From the NCBI GenBank assembly GCA_017461445.1, contig JAFTXW010000011.1, positions 62,001-126,000 of the forward strand: a stretch of 64,000 nt of DNA, given 5' to 3'. Position 1 is the first letter of the stretch, and each line of letters begins with the position of its first letter. The stretch is from Oscillospiraceae bacterium. Its GTDB lineage: Bacteria > Bacillota > Clostridia > Oscillospirales > Oscillospiraceae. The notes beneath the pieces are model-generated. The model did not search any database. It saw only the letters and a program-made list of their open reading frames with translations, and had not been told where the DNA came from. Both the position numbers and the translations under genes were made by a program. This document shows, piece after piece, positions 17,346-24,946 of this stretch.

Positions 17346-18809
17346 TTACAAAATCAGACAGATCAAGCCCGTAGCCCCTTCGTTGACGATCCTTGTCAGG
17401 GTGCCGCGGAATTTGCCCCGGACATCGTCGGGCATCCGCACCACCTTGGTGGTCAGGCCGTCCTGGATCATATCATAGACGGAGCGGCCAAAAATATTGC
17501 TCTGCCACAGCTGCTCCGGGTCTTCGGCGGTCAGGCGGTTCACCAGCTCCCGGGATTGGGTTTCATCCCCCACCATGGGGCTGATCTCCGTGTCGATGTC
17601 CACCCGCACCATGTGGATGGAAGGTGCTCCCGCTTTCAGCTTCACCCCGTAGGAGCCGCCCTTGCGGACGATCTCGGGGGGTTCCAGCTTCATTTCCTCG
17701 GAGGTGGGCATGACCACGCCATAGCCCGTGGCCTTGACTGCGGAGAGGGCATCAGAAATTTTGTCGTATTCCTGCTTCACCGCGCTGAGCTCCGTCAAGA
17801 GTGACAACAACTGGGCATCGTTCTGGATGGGAAGGCCTGCCTTACTGCTGAGAATTTCATAAAACAGTGCCTCCGGGAAGGCGATAGTACACACCACCGT
17901 GCCGTCCGCCAGATTCAGGCTGCGAAGGGAATAATCCTGCACCTGTTCCAAGTTTTGCAGCTGGGAGAGACTTTCCTCCGCCTGCCCCAGATTCTGAATA
18001 TTCCCCGCCATTTCCAGCAGTGCCTGGTACAGCGCAGCCTTCACGGGATGCTCCGGCTCCAGCGCGTCCATCCATCGGGGCATGTGTACCCGCAGCTGGG
18101 TCATGGGGAAGGTATACAGCAGGGCCTTCAGCAGCCGCCCGATGCCCTCGGTGTCCAGAGCCTGGCAGTCTGCCACGATGGGATTCACGCCGTATTCCTT
18201 ATATATATGGTTCTTCACCGAATTTGCCGCCTCCCCGGCGGGATTCCGGGAATTGATGATGACTAAGTAGGGCTTTCCCGTGGCCTGCATGTCGGAAATA
18301 GCCCGCCGCTCCGCGTCCACATAGTCGGCGCGGGGAATATCGGTGATGGTGCCGTCGGTGGTCACCACCAGGCCGATGGAGCAGTGGCCGTCCATGACCT
18401 TTTTGGTGCCCAGCTCCGCCGCCTGGGTCATGGGGATCTCGTGGTCATACCAGGGAGTGGTGACCATCCGGGGGGAGCCGTCCTCCTCCGCCCCCACAGC
18501 ACCGGGGATCATGTAGCCCACGGAATCGATCATCCGCACCCGGAGCTTGGTTGTCCCGTCGGGGGAAATTTCCACAGCCTCCTCGGGGACGAATTTGGGC
18601 TCCGAGGTCATGATGGTTTTGCCGCTGCCGCTCTGGGGCAGCTCATCCCGTGCCCGCTCCCGGCGGTGGGGCTCCTCAATGCAGGGGATCACCAGCTCCT
18701 CCATGATGCGCTTGATAAGGGTGGATTTCCCCGTCCGCACGGGGCCCACCACCCCGATATACACATTGCCCCCGGTACGCTGGGCAATGTCCTGATAGAT
18801 GTTATCCAT
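17346..18809 (-). CDS. spoIVA: stage IV sporulation protein A
   Basis: 487 residues from the ATG at 18809. Another ATG at 18815 directly abuts AGGAGG, whereas 18809 has the normal 6-nt spacing, so the second is preferred. SpoIVA is the mother-cell ATPase that polymerises into the basement layer of the spore coat. The Walker A motif GPVRTGKS is at 22-29, followed by DSVGYMIPGAVGAEEDGSPRMVTTPW and TTDGTITDIPRADYVDAERRAI. The C-terminal anchor ends GATGLICLIL. Length is close to B. subtilis SpoIVA (492). It marks the organism as an endospore former. It is preceded by a sigma-E-like promoter. Confidence 0.97.
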   Translation of the reverse strand: MDNIYQDIAQRTGGNVYIGVVGPVRTGKSTLIKRIMEELVIPCIEEPHRRERARDELPQSGSGKTIMTSEPKFVPEEAVEISPDGTTKLRVRMIDSVGYMIPGAVGAEEDGSPRMVTTPWYDHEIPMTQAAELGTKKVMDGHCSIGLVVTTDGTITDIPRADYVDAERRAISDMQATGKPYLVIINSRNPAGEAANSVKNHIYKEYGVNPIVADCQALDTEGIGRLLKALLYTFPMTQLRVHMPRWMDALEPEHPVKAALYQALLEMAGNIQNLGQAEESLSQLQNLEQVQDYSLRSLNLADGTVVCTIAFPEALFYEILSSKAGLPIQNDAQLLSLLTELSAVKQEYDKISDALSAVKATGYGVVMPTSEEMKLEPPEIVRKGGSYGVKLKAGAPSIHMVRVDIDTEISPMVGDETQSRELVNRLTAEDPEQLWQSNIFGRSVYDMIQDGLTTKVVRMPDDVRGKFRGTLTRIVNEGATGLICLIL

Positions 18810-18860
18810 AGCCATCCTCCTGTTCCGGCAGGAGAACGGCTCCTGCCATGGGTTTACAAC

Positions 18861-18889
18861 AGGGTATGTCCTTGCGGAAGCAAATATGC
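18861..18889 (-). promoter_or_regulatory. sigma-E-type sporulation promoter of spoIVA
   Basis: On the minus strand GCATATT (18883-18889), 14-nt spacer, CATACCCT (18861-18868). This matches the B. subtilis sigma-E consensus (KMATATT, 14-15 nt, CATACAMT) at all but one position. It lies about 50 nt before the spoIVA start, a gene known to be mother-cell transcribed. Confidence 0.65.
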
Positions 18890-18910
18890 TTCCGCAGAGT
18901 GGAGAGTGGA

Positions 18911-19014
18911 GTTAGGAGTGAGGAGTTAGGAATTTTCCGTATGGTGCGGCCAGCTATCAAGTAAGAATGTCACTGCGAGGCCGCGTCTCAGAAAAAACTC
19001 CTAACTCCTAATTC
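18911..19014. repeat. inverted GTTAGGAGT repeats, gene-less copy
   Basis: GTTAGGAGTGAGGAGTTAGG (18911-18930) is mirrored by ACTCCTAACTCCTAATTC (18997-19014). The roughly 60 bp between them (including GCGAGGCCGCG) hold no ORF. It uses the same purine-rich words as the repeats around the acetyltransferase at 19950. Confidence 0.7.
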
Positions 19015-19054
19015 GCTCCCCGCGAAAAAACAATGTTAATTGTAAAAAAAGTGT

Positions 19055-19083
19055 TTGACAAAATCGACTTTACCCTATATAAT
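19055..19083 (+). promoter_or_regulatory. consensus sigma-A promoter of yceD-rpmF
   Basis: Perfect TTGACA (19055-19060) and TATAAT (19078-19083) with a 17-nt spacer, about 30 nt before the yceD start. Its strength fits a ribosomal-protein operon. Confidence 0.9.
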
Positions 19084-19115
19084 ATCTAGGCACGACTATG
19101 AGAAAGGGGGATACT

Positions 19116-19619
19116 ATGCTGTTAGGGCTTTCCAAGATCATTGATTGTCCCGGCGCGGCCGTTTCCTTTTCCACCAGCGTTGATCTGCGTGATCTTTGCT
19201 ACGGTGTCAGCTACCCTGTATCCGAGCCTGTGAAGGCGGAGGGTACGGTGCGGAACACCGCCGGGGTCCTCGTGATGACGGGTGATATCACCACCTGCAT
19301 CCACGGCACCTGTGACCGCTGTGCAAGCCCTTTCGACCGGGATATCCACTTCCCCATCGATGTGGTGCTGGTAACGGAAATGGCCAACGAAGAGAACGAA
19401 GATGAATGGGTATTCCCTCTGGAGGGAGACAGCGCCGATCTGGATGACATTGTGCGGACAGTTTTCGTCCTGAATCTGGATTCCAAGCTGCTGTGCAAGG
19501 AGGACTGCAAGGGTCTGTGCCACCGCTGTGGCAAGAACTTGAACGATGGTCCCTGCAATTGCCAGAAGGAGCTCGATCCCCGATTTGCTGCTTTGAAGCA
19601 GCTTCTTGAGAACAAGTAA
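19116..19619 (+). CDS. DUF177 (YceD) family protein
   Basis: 167 residues from the ATG at 19116, 5 nt after AGAAAGGGGG; an ATG at 19098 lies before that RBS. DUF177 proteins are encoded next to rpmF across bacteria, and plant and E. coli members act in 23S rRNA accumulation. The C-terminus CKEDCKGLCHRCGKNLNDGPC has four or more cysteines in the usual spacing and may bind zinc. The next gene is rpmF 45 nt downstream, the conserved order. Confidence 0.9.
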   Translation: MLLGLSKIIDCPGAAVSFSTSVDLRDLCYGVSYPVSEPVKAEGTVRNTAGVLVMTGDITTCIHGTCDRCASPFDRDIHFPIDVVLVTEMANEENEDEWVFPLEGDSADLDDIVRTVFVLNLDSKLLCKEDCKGLCHRCGKNLNDGPCNCQKELDPRFAALKQLLENK

Positions 19620-19664
19620 TTCCAATTATGCTGTTAAAAGCAGTTTGACCAAGGAGGTGTCACC

Positions 19665-19850
19665 ATGGCTGTCCCTAAGTGTAAAGTGTCCAAGGCCCGC
19701 CGCGATAAGCGCCGTGGCTCCAACTGGAAGCTGTCCGCTCCCAGCGTTGCGGTTTGCCCCAAGTGCGGTGAGCCCGTCATGCCCCACAGAGCTTGCAAGG
19801 CTTGCGGTTCCTACAATGGCCGCCAGGTCCTGGCTGTCGAGGCTGAGTAA
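19665..19850 (+). CDS. rpmF: 50S ribosomal protein L32
   Basis: 61 residues. Starts MAVPKCKVSKARRDKRRGSNWKL and has a zinc ribbon CPKCG and CKACG (C31xxC34 and C44xxC47). AAGGAGGTG precedes the ATG. It is co-transcribed with yceD. The common downstream plsX-fab genes are absent; a terminator follows instead. Confidence 0.97.
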   Translation: MAVPKCKVSKARRDKRRGSNWKLSAPSVAVCPKCGEPVMPHRACKACGSYNGRQVLAVEAE

Positions 19851-19869
19851 GGCACAAAGCGGAAATGTA

Positions 19870-19898
19870 AGAGGAAGGCTTCCTGCCTTCCTCTTTTT
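19870..19898 (+). terminator. intrinsic terminator after rpmF
   Basis: AGAGGAAGGC (19870-19879) pairs with GCCTTCCTCT (19885-19894), then TTTT. Confidence 0.88.
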
Positions 19899-19916
19899 CC
19901 GTCTTTTGGAGGAAGT

Positions 19917-20440
19917 TAGGAATTAGGAGTTAGGAGTGAGGAATTTTCTGTGACGATTCTCGAATTCTTTGAACAAAACAGTTTGCGTCAGGCCTATTGG
20001 ACAGAACGCATTTCCGAAGGGGATTGGCGGGCTGCGGTGTATTTGGCGGAGCTGTTGAAGGAAAACAAGTTTGGTGAACGGTATGGGGCTAACGGGCAGG
20101 TGCTTCTGCTGACAGAGGGGGATTCGCTGGTGGCCTTCTGCACTTTGGTGCGGCAAGATGAAATCATGGATGACAGCCTGTTTCCCTGGATCGGGTTTGT
20201 CTATACCTTCCCCCGGTATCGGGGCCATCGGTACAGTCAGAAGCTCATCGACCATGCCTGTACCCTGGCAAAAGCCCAGGGCCATACCAAAATCTACCTC
20301 TCCAGCGATGAACATGGCCTCTACGAAAAATACGGCTTCATCCCCTGGCGGCAGATGCAGACCCTTGGTGGAGAAACCACCCAAGTATTTATCCGTGCGC
20401 TATAAAATGTCAATTCCTCACTCCTAACTCCTAATTCCTA
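19917..20440. repeat. 524-bp gene cassette bounded by perfect 29-bp inverted repeats
   Basis: The left repeat at 19917-19945 begins TAGGAATTAGGAGTTAGG, and its exact reverse complement is at 20412-20440. The acetyltransferase gene begins 4 nt inside the left repeat and ends 6 nt before the right one. No transposase or target-site duplication is visible. The left repeat supplies the purine-rich ribosome-binding region (GAGTGAGG) of the gene. Confidence 0.75.
19950..20405 (+). CDS. GNAT family N-acetyltransferase inside inverted repeats
   Basis: 151 residues from a GTG at 19950, with GAGTGAGG of the flanking repeat 9-10 nt upstream as RBS. The GNAT core is clear: LLTEGDSLVAFCTLVRQDE, WIGFVYTFPRYRGHRYSQKLIDHACTLAKAQGHTKIYLSSDEHGLYEKYGFIP, where RYRGHRYSQ is the acetyl-CoA pyrophosphate loop. 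The acceptor is unknown. It lies alone between two copies of a 29-bp inverted repeat, in a layout like a mobile cassette. Confidence 0.85.
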   Translation: MTILEFFEQNSLRQAYWTERISEGDWRAAVYLAELLKENKFGERYGANGQVLLLTEGDSLVAFCTLVRQDEIMDDSLFPWIGFVYTFPRYRGHRYSQKLIDHACTLAKAQGHTKIYLSSDEHGLYEKYGFIPWRQMQTLGGETTQVFIRAL

Positions 20441-20567
20441 ATTTGCACCAATCTCCACAAATCCTCCCTGTAAATTTTGTATGAATCAGCATTTCCCCAT
20501 TGCTTTTAGGGGAAATGTGTGCAATAATATGTTAGATATCCCTTTATATCGAAAGGAAGTGTATTTC

Positions 20568-21902
20568 ATGGCAAAACCCTTAGTGGCCATCGTTGGACGG
20601 CCCAATGTGGGCAAATCCATGCTGTTTAATAAGCTGACGGGCCACCGGACCTCCATTGTGGAGGACACCCCCGGCGTTACCCGTGACCGCATTTACGGCG
20701 ACTGCGAGTGGTGCGGCCGTACCTTCTCTCTGGTGGATACCGGCGGTATCGAGCCTGGCACCGAGAACGATATGCTGAAATTCATGCGCCGCCAGGCAGA
20801 GATCGGCATTGAGCTGGCGGATGCCATCGTCATGGTGGTGGATGTCCGCAGCGGCGTTACTGCCGCCGACCAGGACGTGGCGACCATGCTGCGCAAGTCC
20901 GGCAAGCCCGTTGCTCTGGCCGTCAACAAGTGTGACTCCATCGGCCTGGTGAACCCCGACGTGTTTGAGTTCTACAGCCTGGGCATCGGCGACCTGTTCG
21001 AGACCTCCGCCGTCCACGGCCACGGCACCGGCGACCTCTTGGACTGGGTGCTGGAGAACATCCCCGAAAACGACGAGGAGGATGAGGAGAGCGACATCAT
21101 CAAGGTCGCCATCGTGGGCAAGCCCAACGTGGGCAAGTCCAGCCTCCTGAACCGCATTCTGGGCGAGGAGCGGGTCATCGTCTCCAACGTGGCGGGCACC
21201 ACCCGGGACGCCATCGACTCCTACTTTGAAAACGAGACCGGTAAGTATTGCTTCATCGATACCGCCGGTATGCGCCGCAAGAGCAAGGTGGACGATGCCA
21301 TTGAGAAGTATTCCAACATGCGCTCCATCAACGCCATTGAGCGGGCTGACGTGTGCCTGATCCTCATCGATGCCAACGACGGCGTAACCGAGCAGGACAC
21401 CAAGATCGCGGGCCTGGTCCACGAAGCAGGCAAAGCCGCCATCATCGTAGTCAACAAGTGGGACGCAGTTGAAAACAAAGAAACCAACACCATGCGGGAC
21501 ATGGAGGCCGATGTGCGCAACGGCCTGAGCTACATGCTCTACGCCCCCGTGCTGTTCCTGTCCGCCCTCACCGGCTCCCGTGTGGACAAGCTGTATCAGG
21601 TGATCCAGGAGGTTCACGCCCAGAATACCAGCCGTATCACCACCGGTGCGCTGAACAGCGTCCTGGCCGATGCCACCGCCCGTGTTCAGCCCCCCACGGA
21701 CAAGGGCCGCCGCCTGAAGATCTACTACATGACCCAGGCCAGCACCAAGCCCCCCCATTTCGTCATTTTCTGCAACGATGCGCGGCTGTTCCACTTCTCC
21801 TACCAGCGGTATCTGGAAAACCAGATCCGGGAGGTCTTTGGTCTGCAGGGTACGCCCATCCGCATCACCATCCGCCAAAAGGGCGATAAGGAGGATGACT
21901 GA
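20568..21902 (+). CDS. der: ribosome biogenesis GTPase Der (EngA)
   Basis: 444 residues from the ATG at 20568, with GAAAGGAAG 8 nt before; the upstream in-frame ATG has no RBS. Two tandem GTPase domains have P-loops GRPNVGKS and GKPNVGKS, DTxG motifs (DTGGIEPGT and DTAGMRR) and NKxD motifs (NKCD and NKWD). A C-terminal KH-like domain (KIYYMTQASTKPPHFVIFCND) follows. It assembles the 50S subunit. It heads der-plsY-gpsA, all overlapping by 1-4 nt. Confidence 0.97.
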   Translation: MAKPLVAIVGRPNVGKSMLFNKLTGHRTSIVEDTPGVTRDRIYGDCEWCGRTFSLVDTGGIEPGTENDMLKFMRRQAEIGIELADAIVMVVDVRSGVTAADQDVATMLRKSGKPVALAVNKCDSIGLVNPDVFEFYSLGIGDLFETSAVHGHGTGDLLDWVLENIPENDEEDEESDIIKVAIVGKPNVGKSSLLNRILGEERVIVSNVAGTTRDAIDSYFENETGKYCFIDTAGMRRKSKVDDAIEKYSNMRSINAIERADVCLILIDANDGVTEQDTKIAGLVHEAGKAAIIVVNKWDAVENKETNTMRDMEADVRNGLSYMLYAPVLFLSALTGSRVDKLYQVIQEVHAQNTSRITTGALNSVLADATARVQPPTDKGRRLKIYYMTQASTKPPHFVIFCNDARLFHFSYQRYLENQIREVFGLQGTPIRITIRQKGDKEDD

Positions 21903-22528
21903 TGGTATTTTCTATCATTCTGGCCGCTGTCATTGCCTACCTGCTGGGTAATCTGAACGGTGCCATCGTGGTCAGCCGCCTGGTGGCAAAAGAAGATGTC
22001 CGCACCCACGGCAGCGGCAACGCGGGTCTGACCAACTTTGTCCGCAGCTACGGCTCCGCCACCTCCGTATTCGTGATCCTGATCGATATGGGCAAGGCCG
22101 TGGCGGCCTGCCTGGTGGGCGGTCTACTTCTGAAATCCTACGGCTATTACACCGAAGGTGTGGCACTGGGTGCATTGTGTGTGATCCTGGGCCATGACTT
22201 CCCTGCCCTGCTGGGCTTCAAGGGCGGTAAGGGCATCCTCAGCGGTGTCACCGTCGCCCTGATGATGGACTGGCGCATTGGCCTGTTTGTATTCGGCATT
22301 TTCCTGGTAGCATACCTGCTGACAGGATATGTTTCCCTGGGCTCCGTGCTGTCCTCCGGCTCCTTCGGATTTATCTACGCCTGGCTCCATTGGGGGAACC
22401 CCTTCCCCATCTTTGTGGGCTTCTTCCTGAGCGCGCTGATCGTATGGATGCACCGGGGCAATATCGTTCGCCTGGTAAAGGGCGAGGAACGCAAAACAAA
22501 TCTTTTCGGGAAAGGAAAAAAGCAATGA
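21902..22528 (+). CDS. plsY: glycerol-3-phosphate acyltransferase PlsY
   Basis: 208 residues, multi-pass membrane enzyme that acylates glycerol-3-phosphate from acyl-phosphate, the first step of phospholipid synthesis. The three conserved motifs are visible: GNLNGAIVVSRLVAKEDVRTHGSGNAGLTN, the GHDFPALLGFKGGKG loop, and VWMHRGNIVRLVKGEE near the end. It overlaps der by 1 nt and gpsA by 4 nt. GpsA makes its substrate. Confidence 0.95.
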   Translation: MVFSIILAAVIAYLLGNLNGAIVVSRLVAKEDVRTHGSGNAGLTNFVRSYGSATSVFVILIDMGKAVAACLVGGLLLKSYGYYTEGVALGALCVILGHDFPALLGFKGGKGILSGVTVALMMDWRIGLFVFGIFLVAYLLTGYVSLGSVLSSGSFGFIYAWLHWGNPFPIFVGFFLSALIVWMHRGNIVRLVKGEERKTNLFGKGKKQ

Positions 22529-23523
22529 AAGCAGCAGTTGTCGGCAGCGGTGCCTGGGGTACGGCCCTGGCCATCCGCCTGTGCAAGAACGGTCACGATG
22601 TGACCATGTGGACTTACGAAAAAGAGCTGATCCCCGAAATGGAGACCACCCACCGAAATCCCCGGCTTCCCGCGGCGGTTCTGCCCGAAAGCCTGAAGAT
22701 CAGCGGCGACTACGCCTGTGTCCGCGGCTGCAAGCTGGTGGTCATGGCAAGCCCCTCCTTCCCCGCCCGCAGTGTCTGCCGGGGCGTCGCTCCCTACATC
22801 GACGAGGATGCCGTTGTGGTGTCCGTTACCAAGGGTCTGGAAGCAGGCACCCACATGCGCATGAGCGATGTGGTGGCCCAGGAGACCGGCCGGGATGTGG
22901 TGGCCCTCACCGGCCCCAGCCACGCCGAGGAAGTGGCAATCGATGTGCCCACCGGACTGCTGGCTGCCAGCTTTGACCAGCAGAAGGCCGAGTTTGTGCA
23001 GGACGCTTTCATGGCCGACTGCCTGCGGGTCTACACCAGTGCCGACCCCGTGGGCGCGGAGCTGGGCGCGGCCCTGAAAAATGTCATCGCCCTGTGCGCC
23101 GGTATCACCGACGGCCTGGGCTTCGGCGACAACACCAAGGCCATGCTGATGACCCGTGGTCTCACCGAAACCGCCCGGCTGGGCGTTGCCTTGGGTGCGA
23201 AAAAGGAGACCTTCACAGGCCTCGCCGGCGTGGGCGACCTGATCGTCACCTGCACCTCCATGCACTCCCGGAACCGCCGGGCCGGTATCCTGATCGGCCA
23301 GGGCAAGGACGCCCAGACTGCCATGAAGGAAGTGGGCGCGGTGGTCGAGGGCTACTACGCCGCCAAGTCCGCCTATGAGCTGGGCAAGGCACAGGGTATC
23401 GATATGCCCATCACCGAGGCAGCCTACAAAGTGCTCTACGAGGGTGCGGATGTGAAGGAAGCCGTTCGCAGCCTGCTGAGTAGACAGCGCAAGGCCGAAT
23501 CCGAAAACCCCGGCTGGCTGTGA
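22525..23523 (+). CDS. gpsA: NAD(P)H-dependent glycerol-3-phosphate dehydrogenase
   Basis: 332 residues from the ATG at 22525, which overlaps the plsY stop and follows AAAGGAAAA. It reduces dihydroxyacetone phosphate to glycerol-3-phosphate. The Rossmann motif GSGAWGTA is at 8-15. ALTGPSHAEEV, AALKNVIALCAGITDGLGFGDNTKAMLMTRGLTE (catalytic Lys in LKN) and FTGLAGVGDLIVTCTS are standard GpsA blocks. It supplies PlsY encoded immediately upstream. Confidence 0.96.
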   Translation: MKAAVVGSGAWGTALAIRLCKNGHDVTMWTYEKELIPEMETTHRNPRLPAAVLPESLKISGDYACVRGCKLVVMASPSFPARSVCRGVAPYIDEDAVVVSVTKGLEAGTHMRMSDVVAQETGRDVVALTGPSHAEEVAIDVPTGLLAASFDQQKAEFVQDAFMADCLRVYTSADPVGAELGAALKNVIALCAGITDGLGFGDNTKAMLMTRGLTETARLGVALGAKKETFTGLAGVGDLIVTCTSMHSRNRRAGILIGQGKDAQTAMKEVGAVVEGYYAAKSAYELGKAQGIDMPITEAAYKVLYEGADVKEAVRSLLSRQRKAESENPGWL

Positions 23524-23563
23524 TACCGATTTTCAATCAAAAACTATGCCGTCAGGCAGTGCC

Positions 23564-23598
23564 CTTTTTATTAGAAATGAAAGATTTCTAATAAAAAG
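23564..23598. repeat. AT-rich perfect stem after gpsA
   Basis: CTTTTTATTAGAAAT (23564-23578) pairs exactly with 23584-23598 across a 5-nt loop. It is a possible weak terminator for gpsA; the GC-rich terminator follows 30 nt later. Confidence 0.55.
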
Positions 23599-23627
23599 TA
23601 GTATGAGAAATGAAGATTATAATGAAC

Positions 23628-23654
23628 AGGGCCTTCCCGCTTGGGAAGGCCCTG
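23628..23654. terminator. bidirectional terminator between gpsA and acetyltransferase pseudogene
   Basis: CAGGGCCTTCCC (23628-23639) pairs with GGGAAGGCCCTG (23643-23654); CTGCTTTATTTT follows on the plus side. Confidence 0.75.
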
Positions 23655-23659
23655 CTGCT

Positions 23660-24453
23660 TTATTTTCCTGCTTTTATGAGGTTGCCGACTTCCTGATATC
23701 CGATCTTCCGGTAGCAGGCGTTGGAGGCCCGGTAGTTTGCATCGGTATAGAGTGTGGGCACCAATCCGTCGGCAAGGATCGTTTCCGTCACCTTATGGAC
23801 CAGATGGATGGCGTAGCCCTTCCGGCGGTGCCCCGGGAGGGTATAGACGGAAGTGATCCGGCTGTAGGGCCCGTTGTCCACTTTAGCAGTCAGGGCCACG
23901 ATCTCTCCCGCGTCGTTTCGCCAGGTGAACAGGGTTTTCCGTTCCACACAGTTGCGCACCTTTTCTTCGCACTGCTGTGGGCTCAGATCAAAACCCTCCA
24001 TCTCCATGGCATATCGTGCCAGACCCCGGTAAGGAAAGGAATATCCTCCTCTCCTGCCAGCGTCATGCCGCCGTCACAGGGGTGGTCAATGGGGTGGATG
24101 GTATCCAGCCGGTAGGACAGCAGCCCCATTTCGGGCTTTGCCTGGCAGAAATAGGCATCCCACTCCCGCAGCCGATCCAGAAGCTCCGCGTTGAGGTTCC
24201 AGAAGAAGCCCTTTTCCAGGGGGAAGGATTCCTTCAGACACCGGGCAATATCTTCAATTTTTTCCATATCCCTGCACCAGACCCACACCGGGAAGGGCGG
24301 GCAGGAATAACAGATGACCGTGTTTTCCTGATCGGTATAGATATCCATGCAGCTTCCCTGCAAAATCTGGATCAGCACCGAGTAGGTAACGGCATCCCCT
24401 TCCAGAAGCTTCGCCGCCTCCGGGCAGCTTTGATCCTGATAATGCTGTAACAT
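23660..24453 (-). pseudogene. GNAT acetyltransferase broken by a one-base frameshift
   Basis: Two overlapping minus-strand frames, 23983-24453 (156 codons) and 23660-24007 (115 codons), add up to one GNAT protein of about 260 residues. The first holds the N-terminal region (YSVLIQILQGSCMDIY, GLLSYRLDTIHP). The second holds the catalytic core (IVALTAKVDNGPYSRITSVYTLPGHRRKGYAIHLVHKVTETI, ANYRASNACYRKIGYQEVG). Adding one G to the run of four at 24024-24027 joins them as LTGGLARYAMEMEGFDL, a natural reading. It is either a recent pseudogene or a homopolymer sequencing error. Acceptor unknown. Confidence 0.75.
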
Positions 24454-24521
24454 GCCGATCCCTCCAAAAAAGTATTTTGGATATTATAGCACCGGATTCT
24501 CCATTGTCAACGGGGCAAAAT

Positions 24522-24549
24522 AAAAACGCTGCTGAAAACTCAGCAGCGT
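24522..24549 (-). terminator. intrinsic terminator of rpmB
   Basis: ACGCTGCTGA (24526-24535) pairs with TCAGCAGCGT (24540-24549). The minus strand then reads TTTTTA. Confidence 0.85.
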
Positions 24550-24567
24550 ATTTATCAGCCAGGGAAA

Positions 24568-24756
24568 TCAGATGGCCCGCTCGACCTTATTGGAACGGAG
24601 GCATCTGGTACAAGCGTACACATGGCAGGGAGTTCCGTTAACGACAGCCTTAACGCGCTTGACGTTGGGCTTCCATGCACGATTGGAACGTCTGTGGGAG
24701 TGAGAAACCTTGATACCGAAGGTTACGCCCTTACCACAAAAATCACACTTAGCCAT
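24568..24756 (-). CDS. rpmB: 50S ribosomal protein L28, zinc-binding form
   Basis: 62 residues. MAKCDFCGKGVTFGIKVSHSHRRSNRAWKPNVKRV is the L28 N-terminus. C4xxC7 and C49xxC52 (CTRCL) form the zinc ribbon of the zinc-requiring paralogue. GGGAGGTGCAATGAA precedes and overlaps the start region, giving a strong RBS. It is monocistronic with its own terminator. Confidence 0.96.
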   Translation of the reverse strand: MAKCDFCGKGVTFGIKVSHSHRRSNRAWKPNVKRVKAVVNGTPCHVYACTRCLRSNKVERAI

Positions 24757-24888
24757 TTCATTGCACCTCCCATCTGAAATGATTACTCAATAAAACTACG
24801 CCTTTCACACGCGCTTGGATATGATACCAAACTTTGCGAAAAAAAGCAAGTGTTTTTTTGAAAAATTTTTTGTTTTTTTGAAAATCTA

Positions 24889-24917
24889 TTGATATTCCCC
24901 CCGTGGGCGGATATAAT
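24889..24917 (+). promoter_or_regulatory. sigma-A promoter of hprK
   Basis: TTGATA (24889-24894), 17-nt spacer, TATAAT (24912-24917), 29 nt before the ATG. Confidence 0.75.
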
Positions 24918-24946
24918 GTATAAAATATATTCTGCGGGGTGTTTCC

